A stretch of DNA of 64,000 nucleotides from Brevibacterium mcbrellneri ATCC 49030 (GCF_000178455.1 NZ_ADNU01000046.1:1-64000), one strand, 5' to 3'; shown: positions 36,136-45,257, numbered from the stretch's first letter. A program made the numbers and translations. The notes: generated by a model not told the origin, from the sequence alone.

Positions 36136-38820
36136 ATGGACCACCCCACTCCCGCAGAAGCATATGCGCAGTTCCAAGCTAAAAAAGGAACCATGACTGG
36201 TCCTCTTGCAGAGTTCCGCAACGAGCTGTCTTTTGAACTCGACGACTTCCAGTTGAGAGCCTGTTCAGCTCTGAACGACGGACGTTCAGTTTTGGTGGCT
36301 GCCCCAACTGGGGCGGGTAAAACCATCGTTGCCCAGTTTGCCGTCAAACTCGCTGTGAGCCGTGGGGTTCGCGTGTTTTACACGGCACCCATCAAGGCGC
36401 TGTCGAACCAGAAGTTCAACGAACTATGCGATGCGTATGGTGAAGAGTCGGTGGGACTGCTCACCGGTGACGTGTCAATCCGGCGCGACGCTCAGATCAT
36501 GGTGATGACCACCGAGGTGTTGCGCAACATGATCTATTCCGGAACCGACTTAAGCGACCTCGGGTTTGTGGTTTTGGACGAGGTTCACTACCTGGGCGAC
36601 CGCTTCCGAGGGCCGGTCTGGGAAGAAGTGATCATCCACCTGCCCATCCACGTGCTGTTAGTGAGTCTGTCCGCCACCGTGTCGAACGCTGAAGAATTCG
36701 GGGCGTGGCTGGCAGAAGTGCGTGGCTCCACTGACGTGATCGTGTCGGAACACCGCCCCGTCCCACTTCACAACCACGCGTGCGTGGGAACGGACATCTT
36801 CCCGTTGTTTGCTCCTCGGGGATACAACGTGAATAAAGAGTTGGAAAGGTACGTGCGGCGTTTCCAACCCTCCCCGGGAAACCGCCGCCGAGGTCGTTAC
36901 TTCACCCGCTTCCGTCGCCCTGCGAGAAGTAGTGTCATTGAGGCTTTGGGAAGCGCAAACCTGCTTCCTGCTATTTTCTTTATCTTCTCCCGCAATGGCT
37001 GTGACGATGCACTCGAGCAGTGTCTAGCTGGGGGAGTGGACCTCACATCGACCCGTGAGAAGCAGGAGATTGCGCGGCGCCTGGATGACTTGAGCGAAGA
37101 ACTCCCCGCTGAGGACTTAGGCGTTTTAGGTTTCCACAACTTCTCCGCGGGCCTCATGCAGGGAATTGGGGTTCACCATGCAGGCCTGATTCCACAGTTT
37201 AAAGAGATTGTTGAAGAGCTGTTCGTCCGCGGACTTTTGCGAGTGGTGTTTGCTACCGAGACACTTGCGTTGGGTATCAACATGCCGGCGCGCACAGTGG
37301 TGCTAGAGAAACTCACCAAGTTCAATGGCGAATCCCATGTGCAGATCACGCCCGGCGAGTACACACAGCTCACCGGGCGTGCGGGACGCCGGGGGATCGA
37401 CGTGGAAGGTCACGCGGTCACTGTGTGGAACCCACAGATTGAGCTTGCCGATATCGCGGCTCTTGCCTCGAAACGCACGTATGCGCTCAAGAGCCAGTTC
37501 ACCCCCACGTACAACATGGCTGCGAACCTGCTTGCCCGTATGACAAGTGAGGACGCGAAGAAGGTCTTGGAAACGTCCTTTGCCCAGTATCAAGCCGACG
37601 CCGCTGTGGTTGGTCTTGCCCGACGTGTGAGGTCGAAGGAAGAAACTCTCGCTGGCTACGAGTCGGCTATGGAGTGTTCCTACGGAGACTTCTCCGAGTA
37701 CGCGGGCCTGCGAAGGACGATTGCGCAACTAGAGAAGCGTGCAAGCAATCAACGCAGCAAGCTACGCCAGCGCGATGTCATCGAATCGCTCTCTCACCTG
37801 GGCGTGGGAGACACCATCTTCATTCCGAGCCGTCGCGGTTTTGGCGCGTGCGTTGTTTTGCAAGCGCTACGCAACGACGATCATGGTGTGCGTCTGCCAA
37901 CGGTGCTCACGGAGTCTGGAAAAGTGTGGCACTTGCGCCCGCACGAAGTCACTGAGCCAGCAGTGAAGCTGGGCCGAATCAAACTGCCGAAGAAGTTCAA
38001 TCACCGTGTGGTTGCTCATCGCAGGCAAGTGCAAGCCATTGTGGAATCAGCCCTGGACGAAGGACGACTGAAGGACCCCGCTGCGGTTCCGCGTTCCAAG
38101 CACAAAGCTCCTACCGTGGGCCAAGATGAAATCCAACTGGTACGCCAGCAGTTGCGCGATCACCCCTGCCATGAGTGTCCAGACCGTGAAACCCACGCCA
38201 GATGGGCAGAACGGGTGGCAAAGGTGGAGAAAGAGCTTTCCAGCCTCACCCACCAGATTGAGGGGCGCACCTCGTCGATCGCCCATGTGTTCGATCGCGT
38301 GTGCAATGTTCTTGTCACGTTGAAGTTCTTGCCCGACGATTCGTGGATTCTTCGCCGAATCTATGGCGAACGTGACCTACTTACCGCAATGTCGGTACGT
38401 GCAGGCATATGGGACCGTCTCACCGAACCCGAGGTCGCCGCACTGGCGTCAAGCCTGGTGTATCAGGCACGTCGCGAAGAGGCAGGGGTTCCTCGTCTCC
38501 CATCAAAGCATCTGCAAAAGGCGTTTGGTGAACTTCAGCAACTGTGGAATCAGCTGTTCCACATCGAAACAGATTCGCGTCTACCCATTACGCCTGAACC
38601 GGATCCAGGAATGATGAAAGCCATCTTCGCATGGACCGAAGGCAAAACTCTCAGCAGCGCAATGGGCAGTGCCGAGTTTTCTGCAGGTGACTTTGTCCGC
38701 TGGGCGAAGCAAACCTTGGACCTGTTGGGCCAAGTGGAGAACGTGGTCGAACCGAGCACTGCAAAAGTCATCAAACGCGCCGCCATGTCGATCCGACGTG
38801 GCGTTGTTTTGGACAGCTAG
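36136..38820 (+). CDS. helY: Ski2/Mtr4-like DEAD/DEAH-box RNA helicase
   Basis: 894 residues. Motif I is A-P-T-G-A-G-K-T (about 56-63), motif II D-E-V-H-Y-L, motif III S-A-T-V, motif V/VI region F-A-T-E-T-L-A-L-G-I-N-M-P and Q-L-T-G-R-A-G-R-R-G-I-D. The C-terminal 170 residues form the DSHCT domain of Ski2-like helicases. Homologous to mycobacterial HelY next to tatC. Role in RNA turnover is inferred. TAGAGT (36124-36129) ends six bases before the ATG (leaderless pattern). Confidence 0.93.
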   Translation: MDHPTPAEAYAQFQAKKGTMTGPLAEFRNELSFELDDFQLRACSALNDGRSVLVAAPTGAGKTIVAQFAVKLAVSRGVRVFYTAPIKALSNQKFNELCDAYGEESVGLLTGDVSIRRDAQIMVMTTEVLRNMIYSGTDLSDLGFVVLDEVHYLGDRFRGPVWEEVIIHLPIHVLLVSLSATVSNAEEFGAWLAEVRGSTDVIVSEHRPVPLHNHACVGTDIFPLFAPRGYNVNKELERYVRRFQPSPGNRRRGRYFTRFRRPARSSVIEALGSANLLPAIFFIFSRNGCDDALEQCLAGGVDLTSTREKQEIARRLDDLSEELPAEDLGVLGFHNFSAGLMQGIGVHHAGLIPQFKEIVEELFVRGLLRVVFATETLALGINMPARTVVLEKLTKFNGESHVQITPGEYTQLTGRAGRRGIDVEGHAVTVWNPQIELADIAALASKRTYALKSQFTPTYNMAANLLARMTSEDAKKVLETSFAQYQADAAVVGLARRVRSKEETLAGYESAMECSYGDFSEYAGLRRTIAQLEKRASNQRSKLRQRDVIESLSHLGVGDTIFIPSRRGFGACVVLQALRNDDHGVRLPTVLTESGKVWHLRPHEVTEPAVKLGRIKLPKKFNHRVVAHRRQVQAIVESALDEGRLKDPAAVPRSKHKAPTVGQDEIQLVRQQLRDHPCHECPDRETHARWAERVAKVEKELSSLTHQIEGRTSSIAHVFDRVCNVLVTLKFLPDDSWILRRIYGERDLLTAMSVRAGIWDRLTEPEVAALASSLVYQARREEAGVPRLPSKHLQKAFGELQQLWNQLFHIETDSRLPITPEPDPGMMKAIFAWTEGKTLSSAMGSAEFSAGDFVRWAKQTLDLLGQVENVVEPSTAKVIKRAAMSIRRGVVLDS

Positions 38821-38849
38821 TTGCTCAGCAACGTTGACGAAGCTTTTCT

Positions 38850-41102
38850 CTACTTGCGCACGCGCTTGACGATGTTTTCGACGTCGGAACCAAAGGTTGA
38901 TTCCGCTGCCAAGTAGGTCCACGTGGACGACGGGCGTTTCAAACCGTAGGTCTCCAAGTCCAGACCTTGTTCGGTGATCGTGGCGTCGTTGAGAACCTGG
39001 GCGGCTCCGTCAACAACATCGTCCCAGAAGGAAGAGAAAACGCGCACGGATTCAGAGTTGAACGCTTCGTGTGGTTTTTCGCGTGCCAGCGTGCGCAAAT
39101 GGATACCTTCACGTAGATCGTTGAGATACGCCAGGTGGTCGACCCAACGTTCGTCGATCTTAAACAGCAACACTGAAGTGATCGCTTGCTCCACGATTGC
39201 GTCATCGAGATCGGAGTGACGCTTCACAAACTCTTCGTCCAGACGTTCCTGGACTTCGGCAACACCGTCGCCTTCACGTACCTTGTCGCGTCGCTTGAGA
39301 ACCAGTTGCCGCTGCTTGGCCATGAGTTCGTTAAACCGCCACGTGTCACGGTGGATCGCGGTGTTTTCACCCTCGGCAATGCGCTGTGCGTGCTCGACCA
39401 TCTGAGCCGCGCGCTTGGAGTCGATGAACCCGGTCTCATCACCGTCTTCTACGAACCTCTGTGCGTCCGGCACCCGGTCCAAGAGACTGTCTTCCAAGGA
39501 GGTGAAAAACACTGAAGTGCCGGGGTCGCCCTGACGGCCGGCACGACCTCGGAGCTGGTCATCCAAACGTGAAGACGGATACCGGCCAGCACCGATTACC
39601 AAAAGACCGCCCAGGTCAGCGACTTCTTCATCCGCTAAGCGAATGTCGGTACCGCGCCCGGCCATCTGGGTGGACACGGTGACGGCGCCCTTGGCACCGG
39701 CGCGTGAAATGATTTCGGCTTCTCGTGAATCGTCTTTCGCGTTCAGAACCTCGCTGTCGATTCCGCGTGCTTGCAGTCGGGAAGCCAAGCTTTCCGATTC
39801 GGCGACCGAACGCGTTCCGATCAGAATGGGCCGGCCCCTCTTGTGCTGGTCCAGTACCTCGTCGACAATCGCGCGTTCTTTAGATTCTTGGAACGTGTAC
39901 AACCTGTCAGGCTCGTCTTCGCGAATCGTGGGCACGTTCGGCTCAATCGCAGCGATTTCAAGGTTGTAGAACTCGCGCAGATCATCGCCCACCGCAAGAG
40001 CCGTTCCCGTCATGCCACACACGGTGGGGTAGCCGTGAATCATCTCTTCAACGGTCATCTGGTCAAGAATTTCTCCGGACTCACTCGTCTCGAGTTTCTC
40101 CTTCGCCTCAACCGCGGCTTGAAGGCCATCAGGCCACCTTTGAAGTTGAGCAACACGACCTCGGGAATCCGAAATGAGTTTCACTGCTCCGTCGACAATC
40201 AGATAGTCGACATCCCGGTGGACGAGCGCTTGCGCATACAGTGCCAGGTTGATTGCAGCGAGTGTGTCAGCATCGTCGCCGAACAAATCAACATCGAGCG
40301 TTTTCTCTGCAAGGTCGATGCCCTCATCGGTCAAAGAGACGGCCTTGTGATCGTCGCTCACCTCAAAGTGGACGCCATCTTCAAGTTTTTCGACAAAACG
40401 AGCAATCTCGAAGTTTGCTTCCTCAACGTTCGTCGACCCTGCCAGGACCAACGGAACACGCGCCTCGTCAATGAGAACAGAGTCGGCTTCGTCCACAATG
40501 ACCACATCCCGAGGTGGTACCCGAGTATCCGCGTCATCCTCCACGAATCTGTCCCGCAACAGGTCAAAGCCGATTTCTTGCACGGAACCGTAAACGACCT
40601 CGGCGCTGTACGCCTCCCTGCGCGTGGCATCGTCGTCTGACTCCTGAATCGACGCAACACTCACACCTAAAAGCTCAAACAGCGGACGCATCCACTCAGC
40701 GTCACGCGCCGCCAGATAGTCATTGACGCTCACCACGTGTACGTAGCGTCCCTGGAGGGCATACCCAGCCGCCGCCATCGCACCCACCAGGGTTTTACCC
40801 TCACCGGTGACCATTTGGACCACCATGCCGTCAAGAAGCGCTACGAGGCCACGGAGCTGCACGTCGTAGGGACGCTGTTCAAGAGTCTTTTCGGCTGCCA
40901 CCCGAACAAGAGCCGCGAACTTGGTGAGCTGTTCGCGCTTGTCGCCGGTTTCAAAAATCTTGGTGGCGGTGGAAGGAAACTCCGAGCGTTCGAGGTCTTC
41001 GTAGTCCGACTCCGGTAAATCCTTGAGGACCTTGTCAAACCAGCCAACACGTTTTTTGGCTTGCGAACCGGGTTTATTGACGAGTTTGTCGAAAAGTCCC
41101 AT
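38850..41102 (-). CDS. secA2: Accessory preprotein translocase ATPase SecA2
   Basis: 750 residues. Motor motifs M-V-T-G-E-G-K-T (Walker A, 100-104) and V-I-V-D-E-A-D-S-V-L-I-D-E-A-R, then T-Q-M-A-G-R-G-T-D-I-R-L and R-G-R-A-G-R-Q-G-D-P-G-T-S. It is shorter than housekeeping SecA and lacks the C-terminal zinc finger, which marks SecA2. In mycobacteria SecA2 exports a subset of proteins with the SecYEG channel. ATG 41102 has GAGGAG seven bases upstream and overlaps the stop of the upstream exonuclease by one base; a longer frame from 41132 has no such site. Confidence 0.9.
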   Translation of the reverse strand: MGLFDKLVNKPGSQAKKRVGWFDKVLKDLPESDYEDLERSEFPSTATKIFETGDKREQLTKFAALVRVAAEKTLEQRPYDVQLRGLVALLDGMVVQMVTGEGKTLVGAMAAAGYALQGRYVHVVSVNDYLAARDAEWMRPLFELLGVSVASIQESDDDATRREAYSAEVVYGSVQEIGFDLLRDRFVEDDADTRVPPRDVVIVDEADSVLIDEARVPLVLAGSTNVEEANFEIARFVEKLEDGVHFEVSDDHKAVSLTDEGIDLAEKTLDVDLFGDDADTLAAINLALYAQALVHRDVDYLIVDGAVKLISDSRGRVAQLQRWPDGLQAAVEAKEKLETSESGEILDQMTVEEMIHGYPTVCGMTGTALAVGDDLREFYNLEIAAIEPNVPTIREDEPDRLYTFQESKERAIVDEVLDQHKRGRPILIGTRSVAESESLASRLQARGIDSEVLNAKDDSREAEIISRAGAKGAVTVSTQMAGRGTDIRLADEEVADLGGLLVIGAGRYPSSRLDDQLRGRAGRQGDPGTSVFFTSLEDSLLDRVPDAQRFVEDGDETGFIDSKRAAQMVEHAQRIAEGENTAIHRDTWRFNELMAKQRQLVLKRRDKVREGDGVAEVQERLDEEFVKRHSDLDDAIVEQAITSVLLFKIDERWVDHLAYLNDLREGIHLRTLAREKPHEAFNSESVRVFSSFWDDVVDGAAQVLNDATITEQGLDLETYGLKRPSSTWTYLAAESTFGSDVENIVKRVRK

Positions 41103-42712
41103 CAGTGTTCTCCTCGGGTTAGAAAGGGCCACTCATGCTCAACGACCGCGTTGGGGTTGCGTCGAGTCCGAAGATATTCTTGCAGACGCGCAGCTTGGTC
41201 GCGTTTCCATTCTTTTTGCGCGCCGTGGATCTGTTCCGCGCTCAGTTGGGCGAGTTCTGGGAAGGCGTCTGCGATTGCCAGGGCTACCAGGCCCGAGGCG
41301 CGGGCATCTGCCGTTGCGTCGTGAGCGTTGTCGAGTGAAACTCCCCAACGGGCACACACGGCGTCCAACGTCCTGGGTCCCTTGCGGAAAGGTTCAGCGT
41401 GCTTGTCGATCACGAGCGTGTCGATGACGAAGAAGTCTGGGAGGGCCAGGCCGTACTGTGCGCATTCGCGGGCGAAGATTGTGAGGTCGTACGGCGCGTT
41501 GTGGGCCACGATACACGCGGGAGTGCGTTCTGCGAAAACCTGGTGTATCTGGGCGATTGCCTGTGCTCGTGGCATACCGTTCTCGCGGGCATACTCAGTG
41601 GTGATCCCGTGGACAGCTGACGCTTCAGCCGGGATCTCGCCTTCTGGGTAGATGAGCCATTCCCAGGTTTCGTGGGTGCGCATGTCAATGAGTGCAGCAC
41701 TCACGATGTGCGCTGTGTGGGGGTCACGACCGGTAGTTTCAAGGTCAAATGCGTACATGGGTTCGTCCGCCCACGACGTTGGCGGTGCCTTTTGTGGTGC
41801 GTGGGACGTGAAGGTATCTGTGAGTCGGCCAATTGACCTTTCAACCCCGTAGCACTGAGCGAAGTCCTCTAGACCCGCAATGTTTGGGGTGATTGTGGCA
41901 GAGGCTTCGATGAGGTTGCCGACGTCTAAATCAGTAAGGACTGTCATAACCTCCACGTTCTTGCGAACCGCGTCTTCGGCTTCGAGCAGGTTCTCCCTGC
42001 GCTTGGGCGACAGGCCGTGATCCTTCACTCCTCGTTTGGCAGCTTCGAAAACATTGTCGAGCGTGCCGTATCCGGCAAGCAGCTTCGCAGCGGTCTTCTC
42101 GCCGATTCCGGTAGCGCCTTCCAAGCCATCCGACGGGTCGCCACGCAGAGCAGCGAGCTCGCGGTAACGCTGCCCGTTTGGAACTCCGTAAAGCTCAGGA
42201 AGGTCGTGAATGGTGGTTTCTTCCCACTGTCCCCGTGGCCGAGGTCGTAGCAACGTGACCTGTTTGTCCGGGCTGAGAAGCGATAAAAGATCGCGGTCGG
42301 GAGAGACGACCGTAATTGGGCCGTCCCACTGGCGGACGACTGAGCCAATCACGTCATCGGCTTCCGTGTCCTCGATGTGACCCACGGGCATGCCCAGGAG
42401 CGTGCATGCTTGATAAATGAGCGGGATCTGGGGGATAAGTTCGTCAGGAGTTTCAGTGCCGGGCTTGTCCTCGCGTTCTCGGTGCGCCTTGTAAGCAGGC
42501 ACAATCTGAGTCCGAAACGTGGGCCTCCACGCGGCATCGCTGGCGGCAATGAAACGGGTAGTGTTCAGCCGAGTTGCCAGAGTCGCAATAGCGTCGAGCG
42601 TGCCGCGTAACGCGTTCACGGGCGTACCGTCTGAGCTCGTCAATGAGCTGGGGACGGAGTAGAACGCACGATAGTAGAGCGCGGGCGTGTCGATGATTAC
42701 AAGGCCAGTCAC
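41102..42712 (-). CDS. Fusion: 5'-3' exonuclease (PolA/FEN-like) + DEDDh 3'-5' exonuclease
   Basis: 536 residues in one uninterrupted frame. Residues 1-300 are a PolA-type 5'-3' exonuclease: V-I-I-D-T (D8), D-T-E-A-D-D (115-120), V-S-P-D-R-D-L (136-142), and the DNA-binding helix-hairpin G-D-P-S-D-G-L-E-G-A-T-G-I-G-E-K-T-A. Residues 318-500 are a DnaQ-like DEDDh domain: F-D-L-E-T-T-G-R-D (D323, E325), A-H-N-A-P-Y-D, and N-A-H-D-A-T-A-D. The mycobacterial neighbour of helY has only the first part. Start GTG 42712 has TAGGGT seven bases upstream on the minus strand. Confidence 0.88.
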   Translation of the reverse strand: MTGLVIIDTPALYYRAFYSVPSSLTSSDGTPVNALRGTLDAIATLATRLNTTRFIAASDAAWRPTFRTQIVPAYKAHREREDKPGTETPDELIPQIPLIYQACTLLGMPVGHIEDTEADDVIGSVVRQWDGPITVVSPDRDLLSLLSPDKQVTLLRPRPRGQWEETTIHDLPELYGVPNGQRYRELAALRGDPSDGLEGATGIGEKTAAKLLAGYGTLDNVFEAAKRGVKDHGLSPKRRENLLEAEDAVRKNVEVMTVLTDLDVGNLIEASATITPNIAGLEDFAQCYGVERSIGRLTDTFTSHAPQKAPPTSWADEPMYAFDLETTGRDPHTAHIVSAALIDMRTHETWEWLIYPEGEIPAEASAVHGITTEYARENGMPRAQAIAQIHQVFAERTPACIVAHNAPYDLTIFARECAQYGLALPDFFVIDTLVIDKHAEPFRKGPRTLDAVCARWGVSLDNAHDATADARASGLVALAIADAFPELAQLSAEQIHGAQKEWKRDQAARLQEYLRTRRNPNAVVEHEWPFLTRGEH

Positions 42713-42761
42713 GCACTAAACCCTACATGTGAACACCTGAAAGTGCGTTAATGTGTGGCGC

Positions 42762-43679
42762 GTGAGTGAAACTTTATTTGGTGGAGACGTTTATTCGAGT
42801 GCCGACCCGTTCGCAACGGCGATCACCTACGACGATGACACTGTTGTGTGGGTGGGATCTGATGAGGCGGTGAGTTCTGGTACGCCGCTCGACGGCGACT
42901 TCGTGGCACCAGGTTTTGTTGACGCAGCTGTGGACCTTCGAAACACGGACGGGTACGACTATTTAGCGTGTGGTGTGACAAGCGTTCATGTGATCGGCAC
43001 TAGCGAACAGTGCGAGGCAGTTTCAGATCCCCACGTTGTCGCATACCCTACTGACGCGCGCGAAGGACGCCGCGCAGTCCGGGTCGAGGATGTCCGTGAA
43101 GCCAACGATGTGACGGACCCAGTTTTTGTTTGTGTTGATTCTGCGGCGGACCTTGCAGAGCTCGAAGGTTTAGTGCGTGACAGTGAGTGGAAGACCGCCG
43201 CGCAGCGGGCGGGGTTGCGTGTCATGGTTGGGTGCGACACGGATGTGGATCCCGAGGTGTGGGGCGGCTCAGGACTTGCAGTGACCGTGAACCCTCATCA
43301 CACACGTGACTTGCACGCACTGTTCAATGCAGGTGCGCAGGTGAGCTTTTCTTTGGCCGGGAACCCCTGGGGAGCTGTTCGTGCCGGTGTAGAGAATGGG
43401 CTTTCTGCACGCGCGGCGTTTAATGCATCGACGCGTTTTGGGTTCAGAGCGCTGGGTCAGTTTGAAGGTGGCGTTCTCGCGCCCGGAACCACCGTAGACA
43501 TGGTTCGGTGGTCGGCGACCTCACTGGTGGTACAGGTTGCCGATCCCAGAGTCGCTGCGTGGAGTACAGATCCGAGATCGGGAACCCCAGGTCTCCCTGA
43601 CTTAAACGAGGCTTTTCCCCATGTGCGAACAATCTGGGTAGGCGGTCGGTCACACGACGTGCCGAGTGAGTCCGTGTAG
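42762..43679 (+). CDS. Amidohydrolase-like protein without metal ligands
   Basis: 305 residues. The end-pieces of the amidohydrolase fold are recognisable: an N-terminal beta region ending [12 protein letters not shown], where enzymes have P-G-F-x-D-x-H-x-H, and a C-terminal [18 protein letters not shown] with V-W-V-G-G-R. The H-x-H is lost and no other zinc ligands are evident, so it is probably not a hydrolase. GTG 42762 is preceded by TAATGT seven bases upstream (leaderless pattern). It lies between the exonuclease and ppm1. Confidence 0.6.
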   Translation: MSETLFGGDVYSSADPFATAITYDDDTVVWVGSDEAVSSGTPLDGDFVAPGFVDAAVDLRNTDGYDYLACGVTSVHVIGTSEQCEAVSDPHVVAYPTDAREGRRAVRVEDVREANDVTDPVFVCVDSAADLAELEGLVRDSEWKTAAQRAGLRVMVGCDTDVDPEVWGGSGLAVTVNPHHTRDLHALFNAGAQVSFSLAGNPWGAVRAGVENGLSARAAFNASTRFGFRALGQFEGGVLAPGTTVDMVRWSATSLVVQVADPRVAAWSTDPRSGTPGLPDLNEAFPHVRTIWVGGRSHDVPSESV

Positions 43680-43689
43680 CATTGCAGAA

Positions 43690-44442
43690 GTGAAAACTTT
43701 AGTCGTCATCCCCACGTACAACGAGCGCGAGTCATTACCCATCACCATTCAAGCGATCCGTACATACAACGACGTCGATATTTTGGTTGTCGACGACGGT
43801 TCGCCTGATGGCACGGGGGAGTGGGTACGGCAATCGGCCGACTATGAATCCACCTTGTTCTTGCTGCAACGCACTGAGAAGAACGGATTAGGGCCGGCCT
43901 ATATCGCTGGGTTTACATGGGCGCTCGAACGTGACTATGAAGTGATCTGTGAAATGGACGCTGACGGTTCACACCGCGGGCGTGATTTGCCACAGTTGTT
44001 GAAACAAGTGGCGCTTGGCGCAGATTTGGCAATTGGTTCACGTTGGGTTCCCGGGGGAGCGGTAGTGAATTGGCCCCGTAACCGCCACGTGTTGTCGCGT
44101 GGAGCAAACGTCTACGTCAATATCGCTTTAGGTCTAGGTGTTCACGACGCAACGGCTGGTTTCCGTGCGTTCAAGCGCGAGGTTTTAGAGACAATTGACC
44201 TCACGCAGGTGGAATCGGCGGGTTACTGCTTTCAAATTGACATGACCATGAGGGTCGCGCTGGCCGGTTTTTCGATCGTCGAAGTCCCTATCACGTTTGT
44301 CGAACGTGAACTGGGGGAGTCGAAGATGGACGGCGGAATCATAAAAGAAGCCTTCACTCGAGTGGCTGTATGGGGAGCGTCCCGGCGCACATCTCAAGTG
44401 AAGGCTCTTGTAAGCCGTGTGTCTACTAGATCTCCGGAGTAG
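43690..44442 (+). CDS. ppm1: Polyprenol monophosphomannose synthase (catalytic domain only)
   Basis: 250 residues, GT2 fold. [30 protein letters not shown] and G-S-R-W-V-P-G-G are the donor and acceptor motifs of dolichol-phosphate-mannose synthases. It makes polyprenyl-phosphomannose, the mannose donor on the outer face of the membrane for lipoglycans and protein mannosylation. There is no fused acyltransferase domain. Start GTG 43690 has TAGCAT seven bases upstream. It is convergent with rbpA, the same pair as Rv2051c/Rv2050. Confidence 0.92.
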   Translation: MKTLVVIPTYNERESLPITIQAIRTYNDVDILVVDDGSPDGTGEWVRQSADYESTLFLLQRTEKNGLGPAYIAGFTWALERDYEVICEMDADGSHRGRDLPQLLKQVALGADLAIGSRWVPGGAVVNWPRNRHVLSRGANVYVNIALGLGVHDATAGFRAFKREVLETIDLTQVESAGYCFQIDMTMRVALAGFSIVEVPITFVERELGESKMDGGIIKEAFTRVAVWGASRRTSQVKALVSRVSTRSPE

Positions 44443-44767
44443 CCTCACCCCGACGAATAGCCAGACGTTCGTCGAGAAGCACCTGCAATTCTTCAAAACT
44501 ACGACGTTCCAAGAGCATGTCCCAGTGCGTACGTGCAGCCTTTTCTGGTTCTTCGTCCGGTTCCTGTTCGCCACTGCGAACACCAATCCCGTGCGCTCCT
44601 GAGTCCCACGTAGCAGGCACTTCAGCGTCGATCGAAAAAGGAACGGTGAACGTGTACCCGTCCTCACATACATACTCGACGTGCTGGCGGGGTGCAGGCT
44701 CAACGCCGACTTCAGACTCTAACGACCGAGATCCCAGCTGTGTACCACGCAAGCTACGTTCGCTCAT
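44426..44767 (-). CDS. rbpA: RNA polymerase-binding protein RbpA
   Basis: 113 residues. Starts [16 protein letters not shown] and carries the sigma-binding C-terminus [16 protein letters not shown]. The core domain retains one cysteine only, as in mycobacterial RbpA, so it does not bind zinc. RbpA stabilises the open promoter complex with principal sigma factors. GAAAGGAT lies just before the ATG. A SigR/SigH-like promoter stands 40-66 bases upstream of the start codon, so stress induction is expected. Confidence 0.95.
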   Translation of the reverse strand: MSERSLRGTQLGSRSLESEVGVEPAPRQHVEYVCEDGYTFTVPFSIDAEVPATWDSGAHGIGVRSGEQEPDEEPEKAARTHWDMLLERRSFEELQVLLDERLAIRRGEATPEI

Positions 44768-44792
44768 CGAGATCCTTTCAATAATAGCGGAA

Positions 44793-44833
44793 GGGAATAC
44801 AACCAGAACATCGTACCGCGGCCTTGTATTCCC
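44793..44833 (-). promoter_or_regulatory. SigR/SigH-type promoter of rbpA inside a 10-bp inverted repeat
   Basis: On the minus strand GGGAAT (44833-44828) is followed after exactly 18 bases by GTT (44809-44807), the consensus spacing for SigR/SigH oxidative-stress sigma factors. GGGAATACAA occurs on the plus strand at 44793-44802 and its exact complement at 44824-44833, a perfect 10-bp inverted repeat with a 21-base centre. The plus-strand copy has no GTT at the right distance. rbpA is a known SigR target in Streptomyces. Confidence 0.75.
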
Positions 44834-44841
44834 TGCACATA

Positions 44842-44870
44842 TTGACCCAACAAGGGCTTGCGACCAGAAT
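44842..44870 (+). promoter_or_regulatory. Housekeeping-type promoter of the 44877 gene
   Basis: TTGACC (44842-44847), a 17-base spacer and CAGAAT (44865-44870). The expected transcription start falls on the ATG at 44877, so the message would be leaderless. Confidence 0.6.
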
Positions 44871-44876
44871 AGAGAT

Positions 44877-45152
44877 ATGACAAACGCAACGCAGTCAGAT
44901 GTTCAGGACGCTACATCACGCACAATCCGCGAACGGGTGGCCACTACCGCTCACACGACGCGCGTACGGATACGAAGCACGCGACCTGCTGATGTTGTGG
45001 ATGCGTCTGAAGAACGACTCAACAAGGGTGTCGAAAACGTGCGCGAAGCCCTTCACAACGGTGTCGACTTCCTTAGCCAGCTCACTGCTACTGGCGTTTC
45101 TAAGAGTGCGGACCTTACGCGCAGGGGAGTGGCCCTCTTCTCGCGTAAATAA
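44877..45152 (+). CDS. Small helical protein of unknown function
   Basis: 91 residues. The sequence is predicted helical with heptad-like spacing (R-L-N-K-G-V-E-N-V-R-E-A-L-H-N-G-V-D-F), net basic, and ends in G-V-A-L-F-S-R-K. No known family was recognised. ATG 44877 was chosen because a promoter with -35 TTGACC and -10 CAGAAT places transcription start on the ATG; the open frame runs on upstream but overlaps rbpA antisense. An inverted repeat (45157-45178) follows the stop and may end transcription. Confidence 0.55.
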   Translation: MTNATQSDVQDATSRTIRERVATTAHTTRVRIRSTRPADVVDASEERLNKGVENVREALHNGVDFLSQLTATGVSKSADLTRRGVALFSRK

Positions 45153-45156
45153 ACGC

Positions 45157-45178
45157 ACATGCGCTGTTGCACGCATGT
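45157..45178. terminator. Possible hairpin terminator after the 44877 gene
   Basis: ACATGCG (45157-45163) pairs with CGCATGT (45172-45178) around an eight-base loop. There is no T run after it, so Rho-independent termination is uncertain. Confidence 0.35.
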
Positions 45179-45210
45179 CAATGTAACTCACACTCTCGTG
45201 GCTTGAAAAA

Positions 45211-45257
45211 GTAACAGTTTGTTATATATGCTTTACAACTGTCACGGAAAGGTAACG
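45211..45257. promoter_or_regulatory. Candidate MtrA boxes upstream of the Rpf-like gene
   Basis: GTCAC (45241-45245) and GTAAC (45252-45256) are direct repeats 11 bases apart; GTAAC (45211-45215) and GTTAT (45221-45225) form a weaker pair 10 bases apart. Paired GTNAC words one helical turn apart are the known MtrA recognition pattern, and MtrA controls rpf and other wall genes in Actinobacteria. The second pair is 21 bases before ATG 45278. Confidence 0.5.

Noticed and set aside
38821-38849. Terminator between helY and secA2 (GTTGC-TCA-GCAAC)
   Set aside because: Five-base stem with no T run; too weak to call.
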